A stretch of DNA of 5,730 nucleotides from Methylococcaceae bacterium (GCA_003155565.1 PMDM01000181.1:1-5730), one strand, 5' to 3'. Counted from the stretch's first letter, positions 1 to 5,730 are shown. The notes: a model not told the origin generated them from the letters alone. Translations and numbers: made by a program.

Positions 1-2252
1 GTAACGAAGATGCTGGCTGGACCCATAGCAGCACGGTGCAGACGGTCACGAATGCAGGTGGCGTGGTCGGCGCCTGGCTGGCTGATTTTTGTTTCAGCTT
101 TTTTGGCGTGGTGGCTTACCTGTTGCCCTTAATGATTATACGTCACGCTTATTTTGTTTATATCCTTGGCAAAGAAAACCGGAAGAAAACAACCCTAGTC
201 CTGCACTGGCTGGGCTCAATAATCGCTATTTTGTCCAGCGCCGCCTTGTTTTACCTGCATATCTTAAGGATAGGTGTCGAATTGCCCGGCAACACGGGTG
301 GCATTATCGGCCAGGAAATCGGTGATGCGCTGCTGTTGATGTGCGGCAATTCCGGCGCTACTGTACTGCTGATAGCTTCATTACTGGCAGGTGTTACCCT
401 GGCTACGCAACTGTCATGGTTAACAATATTGGATTTAATCGGAAAATATTCAGTTCTATTGATAGATGTCGTGGGAAATAGTGTGCTTCGTTTCTGGGAA
501 ATGTATAGCAACAGACCCAGACAAGTGGCGGTGGCTGGGTTTGCCGAACCTAAAGTGGAGGCTTATTTTAAACCTGCTATCACACCAAGTACCTCAACAA
601 CATCAACTCCTACCACTAGTCCCGCAAAAGTCCCTGTGCATGAGGTTAAACTACCCTCACTGACCTCGACCATTTTCAGCCCCGTTGACAAGGCGGTTAA
701 ACACCCGCAAAAACAGCCGCGCCCTACGCATTCACCCGCCACTAATGGCGAAGTCTTACCGTCCTTGACTCTTCTCGATAACCGCGATACCCGCGTCAAG
801 GGCTATTCCCAGAGCGACCTGGAAGAAATGTCGCGGCTGGTGGAAGACATCCTCGCCGATTTCAATGTGTCGGTAGAAGTCGTGGGCTTCCTGCCGGGTC
901 CCGTGATTACGCGCTTTGAATTGTTACCGGCTGCGGGCGTTAAGGTCAGCCGTATCAGCAGTTTGTCGAAAGATTTGGCGAGAGCGTTATCCGTTACCAG
1001 TGTGCGTATCGTTGAAGTGATTCCTGGCAAATCGGTGATTGGGCTTGAAATCCCTAACCGCGAACGGGAAATGGTAACTTTGCGCGAATTGCTGGCTTCG
1101 CGGACGTTTGAAAAGTCCCCTTCCCTGCTGACACTTGCGATGGGCAAAGATATTTCAGGACAGCCACTGATGGCTGACCTAGGCAAAATGCCCCATGCCC
1201 TGGTCGCCGGAACAACCGGTTCGGGTAAATCGGTCGGCATCAATTCCATGATCTTGAGCCTACTTTACAAGGCCACGCCGGAGCAGGTGCGGATGATTAT
1301 GATCGACCCGAAGATGCTGGAACTGTCCGTTTACGAAGGCATCCCGCATTTGTTGACACCTGTCGTCACCGATATGAAAGAAGCCCAGAATGCCCTGCGT
1401 TGGGCAGTGGCGGAAATGGAGCGGCGTTATAAATTGATGTCGAAAATGGGGGTTAGAAATCTTGCTGGCTTCAATCAAATGGTAGAAGATGCCACAGCGA
1501 AAGGCCAGACGATTAGGGATCCCATGTTCCAAATGCTAAACCCATTGTCTGAAGGCGAAGAATTTCCAACGCTGCATACCCTGCCCAGCATCGTCATCGT
1601 CATTGATGAATTAGCCGACATGATGATGATCGTCGGCAAAAAAGTGGAAGAATTGATTGCCCGCCTCGCGCAAAAAGCCCGCGCCGCTGGCATTCACTTG
1701 GTTTTAGCCACGCAACGCCCGTCGGTAGATGTCTTGACCGGATTGATTAAAGCCAACATCCCTACCCGTATTTCCTTCCAGGTTTCATCCCGTATTGATT
1801 CGCGCACCATCCTCGACCAAGGCGGCGCGGAAGCCTTGTTAGGCAATGGTGATATGCTGTTTTTGCCTTCCGGCACCAGCATCCCGATTCGCGCACATGG
1901 CGCTTTTGTGGACGATAATGAAGTGCATCGTGTCGTCGAATTTTTAAAACAGACCGCGCCGCCCAATTATCTGTCCGAAATTACCAGCGAAAGCTTTGAA
2001 AACAGCGACGGCTTCGGCACATCAGGCGGTGGTTACAGCAGTGATCCTGAATCGGATAGCTTATACGACCAAGCCGTGGAATTCGTCACGCAGTCCCGTA
2101 AAGCCTCCATATCCAGCTTACAACGGCGTTTTAAGGTTGGCTATAACCGCGCCGCCACGATGATAGAAGACATGGAAGCCGCCGGAGTGGTAACCCCAGC
2201 AGAAACCAATGGCACACGCATGGTGTTAGCCCCCCCTCCCCTACGGGATTAA
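1..2252 (+). CDS. ftsK: DNA translocase FtsK, 5'-truncated by the window edge
   Basis: FtsK is a septum-anchored hexameric ATPase that pumps chromosomal DNA during division and activates XerCD at dif. The reading frame is open from position 3 and matches the FtsK N-terminus upstream of the GTG at 36 (residues DAGW then GAWLAD), so that GTG is not the start and the first membrane helix lies outside the window. Three hydrophobic segments follow (about 84-150, 200-265 and 330-410). Next comes a short linker rich in Pro, Thr and Ser (about 570-780), much shorter than in the 1329-residue E. coli protein, then the alpha domain (from about 805). The RecA-like motor has Walker A GTTGSGKS at 1209-1232 and Walker B ending IDE near 1590-1610, followed by the conserved [10 protein letters not shown] segment. 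A C-terminal gamma winged helix (about 2058-2230) reads polar KOPS sites in the family. It ends LAPPPLRD and TAA. Two small membrane genes follow closely. The identification is secure. Confidence 0.97.
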   Translation, partial: NEDAGWTHSSTVQTVTNAGGVVGAWLADFCFSFFGVVAYLLPLMIIRHAYFVYILGKENRKKTTLVLHWLGSIIAILSSAALFYLHILRIGVELPGNTGGIIGQEIGDALLLMCGNSGATVLLIASLLAGVTLATQLSWLTILDLIGKYSVLLIDVVGNSVLRFWEMYSNRPRQVAVAGFAEPKVEAYFKPAITPSTSTTSTPTTSPAKVPVHEVKLPSLTSTIFSPVDKAVKHPQKQPRPTHSPATNGEVLPSLTLLDNRDTRVKGYSQSDLEEMSRLVEDILADFNVSVEVVGFLPGPVITRFELLPAAGVKVSRISSLSKDLARALSVTSVRIVEVIPGKSVIGLEIPNREREMVTLRELLASRTFEKSPSLLTLAMGKDISGQPLMADLGKMPHALVAGTTGSGKSVGINSMILSLLYKATPEQVRMIMIDPKMLELSVYEGIPHLLTPVVTDMKEAQNALRWAVAEMERRYKLMSKMGVRNLAGFNQMVEDATAKGQTIRDPMFQMLNPLSEGEEFPTLHTLPSIVIVIDELADMMMIVGKKVEELIARLAQKARAAGIHLVLATQRPSVDVLTGLIKANIPTRISFQVSSRIDSRTILDQGGAEALLGNGDMLFLPSGTSIPIRAHGAFVDDNEVHRVVEFLKQTAPPNYLSEITSESFENSDGFGTSGGGYSSDPESDSLYDQAVEFVTQSRKASISSLQRRFKVGYNRAATMIEDMEAAGVVTPAETNGTRMVLAPPPLRD

Positions 2253-2254
2253 AC

Positions 2255-2443
2255 GTGTCCTACGCGGCAATTGGCGCTGCCCTGGTGATTATTTCAACAG
2301 CCCTTAGCCTGTTTACCCTCAAGTACAAGGCATACCAACAACCCAAACAAGTCAAAATCATCCTGTTTGGCTTGTATTTCTGGGGCTTCATTTTTTTGCA
2401 ACTGGCTGTTTGTGCTGTGATTTATTACTTCCAAAAGCAATAA
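2255..2443 (+). CDS. Small two-helix membrane protein, function unknown
   Basis: This encodes 62 residues with a GTG start two bases after the ftsK stop. A weak Shine-Dalgarno-like GGGA (2245-2248) sits just upstream, inside the end of ftsK. The protein is two hydrophobic helices (about residues 4-22 and 35-58) joined by a basic loop, KYKAYQQPKQVK, with a short KQ tail. The positive-inside rule would place that loop in the cytoplasm and both ends outside. I recognise no family. The tight spacing to ftsK and to the transporter gene four bases downstream suggests co-transcription and translational coupling. It could be an accessory subunit of the neighbouring half-size transporter or simply a hypothetical inner-membrane protein. 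The clean fit between two genes and the two-helix pattern support a real gene. Confidence 0.72.
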   Translation: MSYAAIGAALVIISTALSLFTLKYKAYQQPKQVKIILFGLYFWGFIFLQLAVCAVIYYFQKQ

Positions 2444-2447
2444 GCCC

Positions 2448-2873
2448 ATGGAAAAGTGGGTCGCTTTCGCATTAGTTTCAATGATCTTTGCTGGGTTTAC
2501 CTCGGTAATCGCCAAAATGGGCTTGGTTGGTATCTCCGGCGAACTCGGCATTACCATCCGCACACTATTTGTTAGCCTATTCGTACTTGGCTTTGCAGCC
2601 ATTGCCGTACCGATGAATGATTATTCATTGTTGAGTCGGACAAATATACTCTGGCTAGGCCTATCCGCACTCACCACCACGCTCTCGTGGATTTTTTACT
2701 ATAAGGCATTGAAACTGGGGGATGTAGCAACTGTCGCCCTAATCGACAAAGGCAGCGTCGTGGTTGCGATATTGCTCGCTTGGCTGTTGCTCAAGGAAGT
2801 CATTACGTTGCGTATTCTGATTGGTGGGGCTTTGATTGTTGGGGGGTTGTTGGTGATGGTTAAAAAATCATAA
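2448..2873 (+). CDS. Half-size EamA/DMT-superfamily membrane transporter
   Basis: This 141-residue protein is almost entirely hydrophobic, with five predicted helices at about residues 4-24, 34-55, 66-86, 92-114 and 119-138. The WIFYYKALKLGDVATVALID segment, followed by the LLLKE turn before the last helix, is characteristic of one EamA repeat of the drug/metabolite transporter superfamily. Typical family members have two such repeats (about 280-300 residues and ten helices). This one has a single repeat ending cleanly in a Lys-rich tail (VKKS), so it looks like a natural single-domain form rather than a truncation, and by analogy with other small DMT proteins it would work as a dimer. The substrate cannot be read from the sequence. 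ATG at 2448 follows the preceding stop by four bases and lacks a clear Shine-Dalgarno, suggesting coupling to upstream translation. Confidence 0.87.
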   Translation: MEKWVAFALVSMIFAGFTSVIAKMGLVGISGELGITIRTLFVSLFVLGFAAIAVPMNDYSLLSRTNILWLGLSALTTTLSWIFYYKALKLGDVATVALIDKGSVVVAILLAWLLLKEVITLRILIGGALIVGGLLVMVKKS

Positions 2874-2887
2874 AAACGTAAGTACAA

Positions 2888-2955
2888 TAGGTTGTGCCGA
2901 GGAACGAGGTGCATCTATCGCAAGCGATGCGCCTCACTTCGTTCACCACATCCTA
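2888..2955. repeat. Imperfect palindromic intergenic repeat
   Basis: The outer arms TAGGTTGTG (2888-2896) and CACATCCTA (2947-2955) pair with one mismatch. The inner parts continue with GAACGAGGTGCATC on the left and GATGCGCCTCACTTCGTTC on the right, pairing with small bulges. The centre holds a perfect stem, ATCGC-AA-GCGAT. The whole forms a long hairpin or cruciform of the kind dispersed between genes in environmental gammaproteobacteria. It lies 14 bases after the transporter stop and 6 bases before the next start codon. It has no T-tract, so it would act as an mRNA-stabilising or attenuating structure rather than a standard terminator. That it is dispersed is inferred, because only one copy of this type is in the window. 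Confidence 0.8.
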
Positions 2956-2961
2956 CCAGCT

Positions 2962-3510
2962 ATGATGAATAATAGAATTGATCCGCTTGAAGTGCAATTT
3001 GGTTTAGCACATGACTGCATAAGAGCCTGCATTTATGGGAACTACATTGCTAAATCAAACATAAAAAAGGATGCATGGCTGAGCATACTCGACATGTGCT
3101 ATTCGGATGCAATAATTTCCTGGAATGCCATCTTTGAAGCCAACTCGCAGAATTCTCATTGGAAAAAACTTGTGATGAAAGCCCCTGCCCCAGAGCGTTC
3201 AACATTAAAACCATTCTGCAAAACAATGATCATCGAGTACCTAGAAACTACAGAAACAGAATGGGATAGCTATCACGCAATGATGGTAGATATCCGAAAC
3301 AATCGCCTTGCCCATTTTAATCATCTTAAGGACATAGCAGAACCACCAAATATTACTTGGGCGTTGCACTCTGCCTATTTGTACCGCGAGTGGTTGCTTT
3401 CGTTGCTGCGAGCCTACCAAAAGTCTGGGCTTCCGATCAAGATTTCAGAAACTACTGGGAAGGAAATGTTGACAATATTTAACTCACAGATCGAAGAAAT
3501 ATGCAAATAA
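2962..3510 (+). CDS. Orphan HEPN-like protein, candidate RNase
   Basis: The product has 182 residues and looks mostly helical, with no signal peptide or membrane segment. I do not recognise the full-length family. Its best landmark is R112-N-N-R-L-A-H118 preceded by an acidic-hydrophobic stretch (MMVDI): this matches the R-x4-6-H catalytic motif of HEPN domains, where the residue after Arg is often Asn and the His sits at the end of a helix. A downstream helix (about 133-152, WALHSAYLYREWLLSLLRAY) would fit the last helix of such a bundle. HEPN proteins include toxins, abortive-infection factors of the AbiU2 and AbiV kinds and RNases of other defence systems. No nucleotidyltransferase antitoxin or other partner is adjacent. 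Two ATGs (2962, 2965) are possible; neither has a Shine-Dalgarno, and the frame is open upstream through the palindrome but lacks a start codon. The gene is solid; the HEPN assignment is an inference from one motif. Confidence 0.85.
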   Translation: MMNNRIDPLEVQFGLAHDCIRACIYGNYIAKSNIKKDAWLSILDMCYSDAIISWNAIFEANSQNSHWKKLVMKAPAPERSTLKPFCKTMIIEYLETTETEWDSYHAMMVDIRNNRLAHFNHLKDIAEPPNITWALHSAYLYREWLLSLLRAYQKSGLPIKISETTGKEMLTIFNSQIEEICK

Positions 3511-3612
3511 TGTTCAAGCTAAAACTCGTGTTAGTTATTTTCAAACACTGTAAGTAAAGATAATATATTGATAGCTTCAATCACATCTTCTCGTTTAACC
3601 TCAATATAGCTC

Positions 3613-3688
3613 GTAGGCTGGGTTGATAAACCCAGCTACACACTATTACTATCGGTAATGCTGGGTTTCGTACCTCAACCCAGCCTAC
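3613..3688. repeat. Two-hairpin palindromic repeat (REP/BIME-like)
   Basis: The 76-base element begins GTAGGCTGGGTTGA and ends TCAACCCAGCCTAC, a perfect 14-base terminal inverted repeat. Each half also folds on itself: GCTGGGTT-GATA-AACCCAGC on the left (eight base pairs, four-base loop) and GCTGGGTT, a nine-base loop, AACCCAGC on the right. A 23-base spacer separates the two. The arrangement resembles bacterial REP doublets, short non-coding elements thought to be mobilised by REP-associated transposases. No such transposase is in the window. Confidence 0.85.
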
Positions 3689-3766
3689 AAAAAACTCTAT
3701 TTTTATAGCAACGTAGATACTAAATTCTAACGAACGGGCAACATGCCCAGTCCGGCATTAAAAATA

Positions 3767-3795
3767 TTACAACACCACTCTTAAAATCGTATATT
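3767..3795 (+). promoter_or_regulatory. Candidate sigma-70 promoter for the toxin-antitoxin pair
   Basis: TTACAA (3767-3772) as a weak -35 and TATATT (3790-3795, five of six matches to TATAAT) as the -10 are separated by exactly 17 bases. Transcription would begin near 3802, about 50 bases before the antitoxin ATG. The region is AT-rich, so a chance match is possible. Confidence 0.45.
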
Positions 3796-3813
3796 TCAAT
3801 CCGTCAAAATAAT

Positions 3814-3826
3814 CCTCTTTAAGAGG
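3814..3826. promoter_or_regulatory. Short palindrome, candidate autoregulatory operator
   Basis: CCTCTT-T-AAGAGG is a perfect six-base inverted repeat about 12 bases downstream of the predicted transcription start and 26 bases before the antitoxin ATG. Many type II toxin-antitoxin operons are repressed by their own antitoxin or complex binding such a site. However, this antitoxin family is small and I see no obvious DNA-binding fold in it, so the role is speculative. Confidence 0.35.
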
Positions 3827-3852
3827 GGCAAGCAATTTGTTAAACTGCGGTT

Positions 3853-4077
3853 ATGGATATGTCTTTAATAGAAAGAGAAGCTTTGCATTTACCAATTTCA
3901 GCGCGAGCTAAATTAGCTCATAAGCTGTTGTTAAGCCTTGATAATATGCCTGAATCGGAGATTGAGGAAGCGTGGCTTGATGAAGCGGAACGCCGAGCAA
4001 ATGAAATAGATCGAGGGATTGTTGAGCTAATTCCTGCTGAAGAAGTTAGCCGTAAAGCTCGATATTTATTGAAGTGA
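3853..4077 (+). CDS. Addiction-module antitoxin (type II toxin-antitoxin)
   Basis: This 74-residue, acidic, helical protein fits the putative addiction-module component family (TIGR02574 / Pfam Unstab_antitox). The family pattern is visible: an N-terminal helix ending LPISARAKLAHKLLLSL (about residues 13-29), an acidic stretch leading to E-E-A-W-L-D-E-A (38-45), the R-R-A-N-E-I-D-R-G segment (47-55) and a C-terminal E-E-V-S-R-K-A-R helix. In the family this protein neutralises a RelE/ParE-fold toxin by direct binding and is degraded faster than it. The gene ends TGA at 4075-4077, overlapping the toxin GTG start by four bases, the usual antitoxin-first arrangement with translational coupling. 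A second in-frame ATG at 3859 is an alternative start; neither has a clear Shine-Dalgarno. Confidence 0.9.
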   Translation: MDMSLIEREALHLPISARAKLAHKLLLSLDNMPESEIEEAWLDEAERRANEIDRGIVELIPAEEVSRKARYLLK

Positions 4078-4370
4078 GCTATTATTTTCACCCAGGAGCC
4101 GAGACAGAACATTTTGAAACAATAGCATTTTTTGAATCCCGGCAACTTGGACTTGGTGAATCCTACCTATTAGAGCTAGAAGAAGTAATGGTCAATGTTG
4201 TTAAAAATCCATGCCGTTACCGAATTGAGCGCAAACCTAATATCCGATGTGTATCTCTTAAACGATTCCCTTTCAAAGTTGTTTTTCGTGATCTTGAAGG
4301 CGTGGTTCAAGTTCTTGCCGTTTCGCATAAGCAGCGTAGGCCGGATTATTGGCTGAAACGCCTGTATTAA
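4074..4370 (+). CDS. RelE/ParE-family toxin (type II toxin-antitoxin)
   Basis: The 98-residue product has the usual length and layout of RelE/ParE-superfamily toxins. Two N-terminal helices (with E10, F14, A18-F20 and a L-G-L-G-E turn at 25-29) are followed by the V-x-x-N-P turn (42-46), then strands with R58, the RFPF motif (64-67), VVFRD, and a C-terminal QVLAVSHKQRRPDYW segment (79-93) with H85, R89, P90 and W93. Superfamily members either cleave mRNA on the ribosome (RelE type) or poison DNA gyrase (ParE type); the C-terminal H-x4-P-x-x-W pattern is common in the ParE-annotated group paired with this antitoxin family, but the target cannot be decided from sequence. The GTG start overlaps the antitoxin stop (GTGA). 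All conserved positions I looked for are present, so the toxin is probably intact. Confidence 0.9.
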   Translation: MSYYFHPGAETEHFETIAFFESRQLGLGESYLLELEEVMVNVVKNPCRYRIERKPNIRCVSLKRFPFKVVFRDLEGVVQVLAVSHKQRRPDYWLKRLY

Positions 4371-4411
4371 TATGCACTGTCCGGTGTTGTGTCTCCTCAC
4401 CCCAACCAACC

Positions 4412-4427
4412 CTCTCCAGCAGGAGAG
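4412..4427. terminator. Hairpin downstream of the toxin gene, possible weak terminator
   Basis: CTCTCC-AGCA-GGAGAG is a perfect six-base-pair stem with a four-base loop, 41 bases after the toxin stop. It is followed by AGTTTGC, too short a T-run for a strong intrinsic terminator. The preceding CTCACCCCAACCAACCCTC resembles the start of a common intergenic repeat in proteobacteria, so this may equally be a worn repeat. Confidence 0.4.
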
Positions 4428-4481
4428 AGTTTGCATCCTTAACTTAACAGCATTGGGTTTGCAGCCCCACCCTGCATAAAG

Positions 4482-4490
4482 TGATATAAT
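4482..4490 (+). promoter_or_regulatory. Extended -10 promoter of prfB
   Basis: TGATATAAT matches the extended -10 consensus TGnTATAAT perfectly. No good -35 lies at 16-18 bases upstream, which fits an extended -10 promoter. Transcription would start near 4497, giving a leader of about 40 bases before the prfB ATG. A small inverted repeat TGCAG/CTGCA (4460-4464 and 4472-4476) sits just upstream, over the -35 region, and could be chance. Confidence 0.65.
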
Positions 4491-4535
4491 CCTAGGCTTA
4501 AAATCAATTATTACCCTGCAATATCACCCATCTCC

Positions 4536-5634
4536 ATGCAAGAAATAAACCCTATCAAAAACCATATCGCTGACCTAAAAAGCCGTGGCGACGCGCTTAG
4601 GAGGTATCTTTGACTTTGACAACAAGAGCGAACGCCTCGTTGAAGTCTTAAGGGAACTGGAAAACCCGAAGATTTGGGACAACCCGGAACAGGCGCAAGC
4701 CTTGGGCAAGGAACGCGGACAGTTGGAAATTGTCGTCAATACCATCCGTGACCTGGAACAAGGCATGTCCGATGCGGAAGAACTATTGCTGATGGCGGTA
4801 GAAGAAAATGATGAAGCCACCATTGATACCGTCGTCGATGATCTGGCCGATTTTGAAAAACGGGTGGCAGACCTGGAATTCCGCCGCATGTTTTCAGGTG
4901 AAATGGATCCGAATAATGCCTTTTTGGATATCCAGTCAGGTTCCGGCGGCACGGAAGCGCAAGACTGGGCCTCCATGATCGAACGCATGTACCTACGCTG
5001 GGGTGAAAGCAAAGGCTTTAAAACCGAATTGATCGAAGAATCCCCCGGCGATGTAGCTGGAATAAAAAGCGCTACGATTAGGTTTGAAGGCGACTATGCG
5101 TTTGGCTGGTTACGCACCGAAACCGGAGTGCATCGACTGGTGAGAAAATCACCATTCGATTCCGGAAACCGCCGCCATACCTCGTTTGCATCCGTTTTTG
5201 TATCGCCGGAAATTGATGATGATATTGATATCGACATCAACCCCGCCGATATACGCATTGATGTCTACCGTGCCAGTGGCGCGGGTGGTCAGCACGTTAA
5301 CAAGACCGAATCCGCCGTACGTATGACCCACAACCCGACCGGAATTGTCGTGCAATGCCAAAGCGACCGCTCACAACATAAAAACCGCGATACCGCGATG
5401 AAGCAATTGAAAGCCAAATTATATGAGCTGGAAATGCGTAAACGTAGTGAAACCCAACAGGCATTGGAAGACACCAAGTCCGATATAGGCTGGGGCAGTC
5501 AAATTCGTTCTTATGTATTGGATCAATCGCGTATTAAAGATTTACGAACGAACGTGGAAACAGGCAACACCCAAGCGGTTTTGGATGGCGATCTCGATCA
5601 GTTTATTGAGGCCAGCTTGAAGAGCGGGTTGTAA
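4536..5634 (+). CDS. prfB: Peptide chain release factor 2 (RF2), with programmed +1 frameshift
   Basis: RF2 recognises UAA and UGA stop codons in the ribosomal A site and triggers hydrolysis of peptidyl-tRNA. Translation starts at ATG 4536 (MQEINPIKN, matching the RF2 N-terminus), reaches an in-frame TGA at 4611-4613 after 25 codons, and continues only after a +1 shift, reading GAC at 4612-4614 as residue 26. The joined product is 365 residues, the same length as E. coli RF2. The stop-codon reading motif SPF falls at 205-207 and the catalytic GGQ at 250-252, identical to E. coli numbering. Residue 246 is Ala, as in most bacteria, not the Thr of E. coli K-12. GTG at 4585 gives an open frame but would lose the true N-terminus. 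No Shine-Dalgarno precedes the ATG. In many relatives lysS follows prfB; here the window ends in a repeat before any next gene. Confidence 0.97.
4599..4614 (+). promoter_or_regulatory. prfB programmed +1 frameshift signal
   Basis: The signal consists of an internal Shine-Dalgarno AGGAGG (4599-4604, AGGAGGT fully complementary to the 16S rRNA tail), a TAT spacer codon, the slippery codon CTT (4608-4610), the stop TGA (4611-4613) and C at 4614, the poor-termination context. When RF2 is scarce the ribosome pauses at UGA, the Leu-tRNA slips from CUU to UUU and reading resumes in the +1 frame, so RF2 controls its own synthesis. The order and three-base spacing match the E. coli signal, whose internal Shine-Dalgarno is AGGGGG. 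Confidence 0.96.
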
Positions 5635-5654
5635 GCCAAGTTAAGGAAACCCTG

Positions 5655-5730
5655 AACAAGTTGATTCCGCTCATGGTTCGACCAGCTCACCACGAACGGA
5701 ATCAACCCGTTGCCGTTCGTCCTGAGCTTG
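5655..5730. repeat. Compound inverted repeat, continuing past the window end
   Basis: GTTGATTCCG (5660-5669) pairs perfectly with CGGAATCAAC (5697-5706) around a 27-base loop; pairing extends with two mismatches to 5655 and 5711. Inside the loop GTTCG (5676-5680) can pair with CGAAC (5693-5697). A second inverted relation links TCGACCAGCTCACCACGAACGG-like sequence (about 5679-5699) with CCGTTCGTCCTGAGCTTG (5713-5730). The latter is the start of a widespread environmental-bacterial repeat that usually continues TCGAA. It has no T-tract, so any terminator role for prfB is unproven. Confidence 0.75.

Larger units (their letters stand above)
3511..3852. other. 342-base gap between the HEPN-like gene and the toxin-antitoxin pair
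   Basis: I find no convincing complete gene here. The stretch is AT-rich and contains the two-hairpin repeat at 3613-3688, a candidate promoter at 3767-3795 and a short palindrome at 3814-3826. Two short minus-strand open stretches (3531-3611 and 3768-3850) translate into protein-like peptides but have no start codon. They may be remnants of decayed genes or chance. Confidence 0.7.

Noticed and set aside
36..38. GTG as the ftsK start codon
   Set aside because: The frame is open back to position 3 and the upstream residues match the conserved FtsK N-terminus, so the true start lies before the window.
803..1249. 148-codon open frame on the minus strand
   Set aside because: It lies wholly within the ftsK motor region, is antisense to conserved codons, and its translation is Ser/Arg-rich without recognisable domains.
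2230..2236. Run of seven C near the ftsK 3' end as a slippage or frameshift site
   Set aside because: The frame through it gives the LAPPP ending typical of gammaproteobacterial FtsK, so no recoding is needed and no stimulator is visible.
2294..2602. 102-codon open frame on the minus strand
   Set aside because: It is antisense to the two small membrane-protein genes, whose helices and tight spacing are better evidence of coding.
3613..3688. CRISPR array or tRNA gene in the gap
   Set aside because: There is only one palindromic element and no regularly spaced direct repeats; no cloverleaf with a T-arm motif could be formed.
4585..4587. GTG as the prfB start codon in the +1 frame
   Set aside because: The zero-frame peptide from ATG 4536 matches the RF2 N-terminus, and a complete frameshift signal joins it to the main frame, giving exactly 365 residues with SPF and GGQ at E. 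coli positions.
4575..5012. 145-codon open frame on the minus strand
   Set aside because: It is antisense to prfB with a low-complexity Ser-rich translation, a typical shadow of an acidic coding sequence.

Overview
The window looks like chromosomal DNA of a gammaproteobacterium. The FtsK and RF2 proteins both align closely, from memory, with their E. coli counterparts, including an RF2 of exactly 365 residues with its motifs at the E. coli positions. Base composition is moderate, and the intergenic regions carry several imperfect palindromic repeats of the kind scattered through environmental gammaproteobacteria such as methanotrophs and sulfur oxidisers. I cannot place it to genus. All genes I accept lie on the + strand.

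Layout. (1) Positions 1-2252 hold most of ftsK, whose 5' end lies before the window. (2) Two small membrane-protein genes follow with gaps of 2 and 4 bases (2255-2443, a two-helix protein of unknown function; 2448-2873, a half-size EamA/DMT-type transporter), so the three probably share a transcript. (3) A 68-base palindromic repeat (2888-2955) ends that block. Directly after it is an orphan gene (2962-3510) whose protein carries an R-x5-H motif typical of HEPN RNases; this is the least understood gene here. (4) A gap of about 340 bases (3511-3852) contains a two-hairpin repeat and a candidate promoter and operator. (5) An overlapping type II toxin-antitoxin pair follows (3853-4370): an addiction-module antitoxin and a RelE/ParE-fold toxin. 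(6) A short gap with a hairpin and an extended -10 promoter leads to prfB (4536-5634), which contains the classic in-frame UGA and +1 programmed frameshift. (7) The window ends in a compound inverted repeat that runs past position 5730.

FtsK (chromosome segregation and division) and RF2 (translation termination) are housekeeping genes. The stretch between them, 2888-4430, has accessory character: it looks more AT-rich than ftsK and prfB, is bounded and interrupted by palindromic repeats, and carries a probable toxin-antitoxin pair and a probable HEPN protein. I see no integrase, transposase, CRISPR array, rRNA or tRNA. No clearly new multi-gene system is visible. The best candidates for follow-up are the HEPN-like orphan abutting a palindrome, the RF2 recoding site with its perfect Shine-Dalgarno, and a substitution in FtsK's DNA-reading helix.
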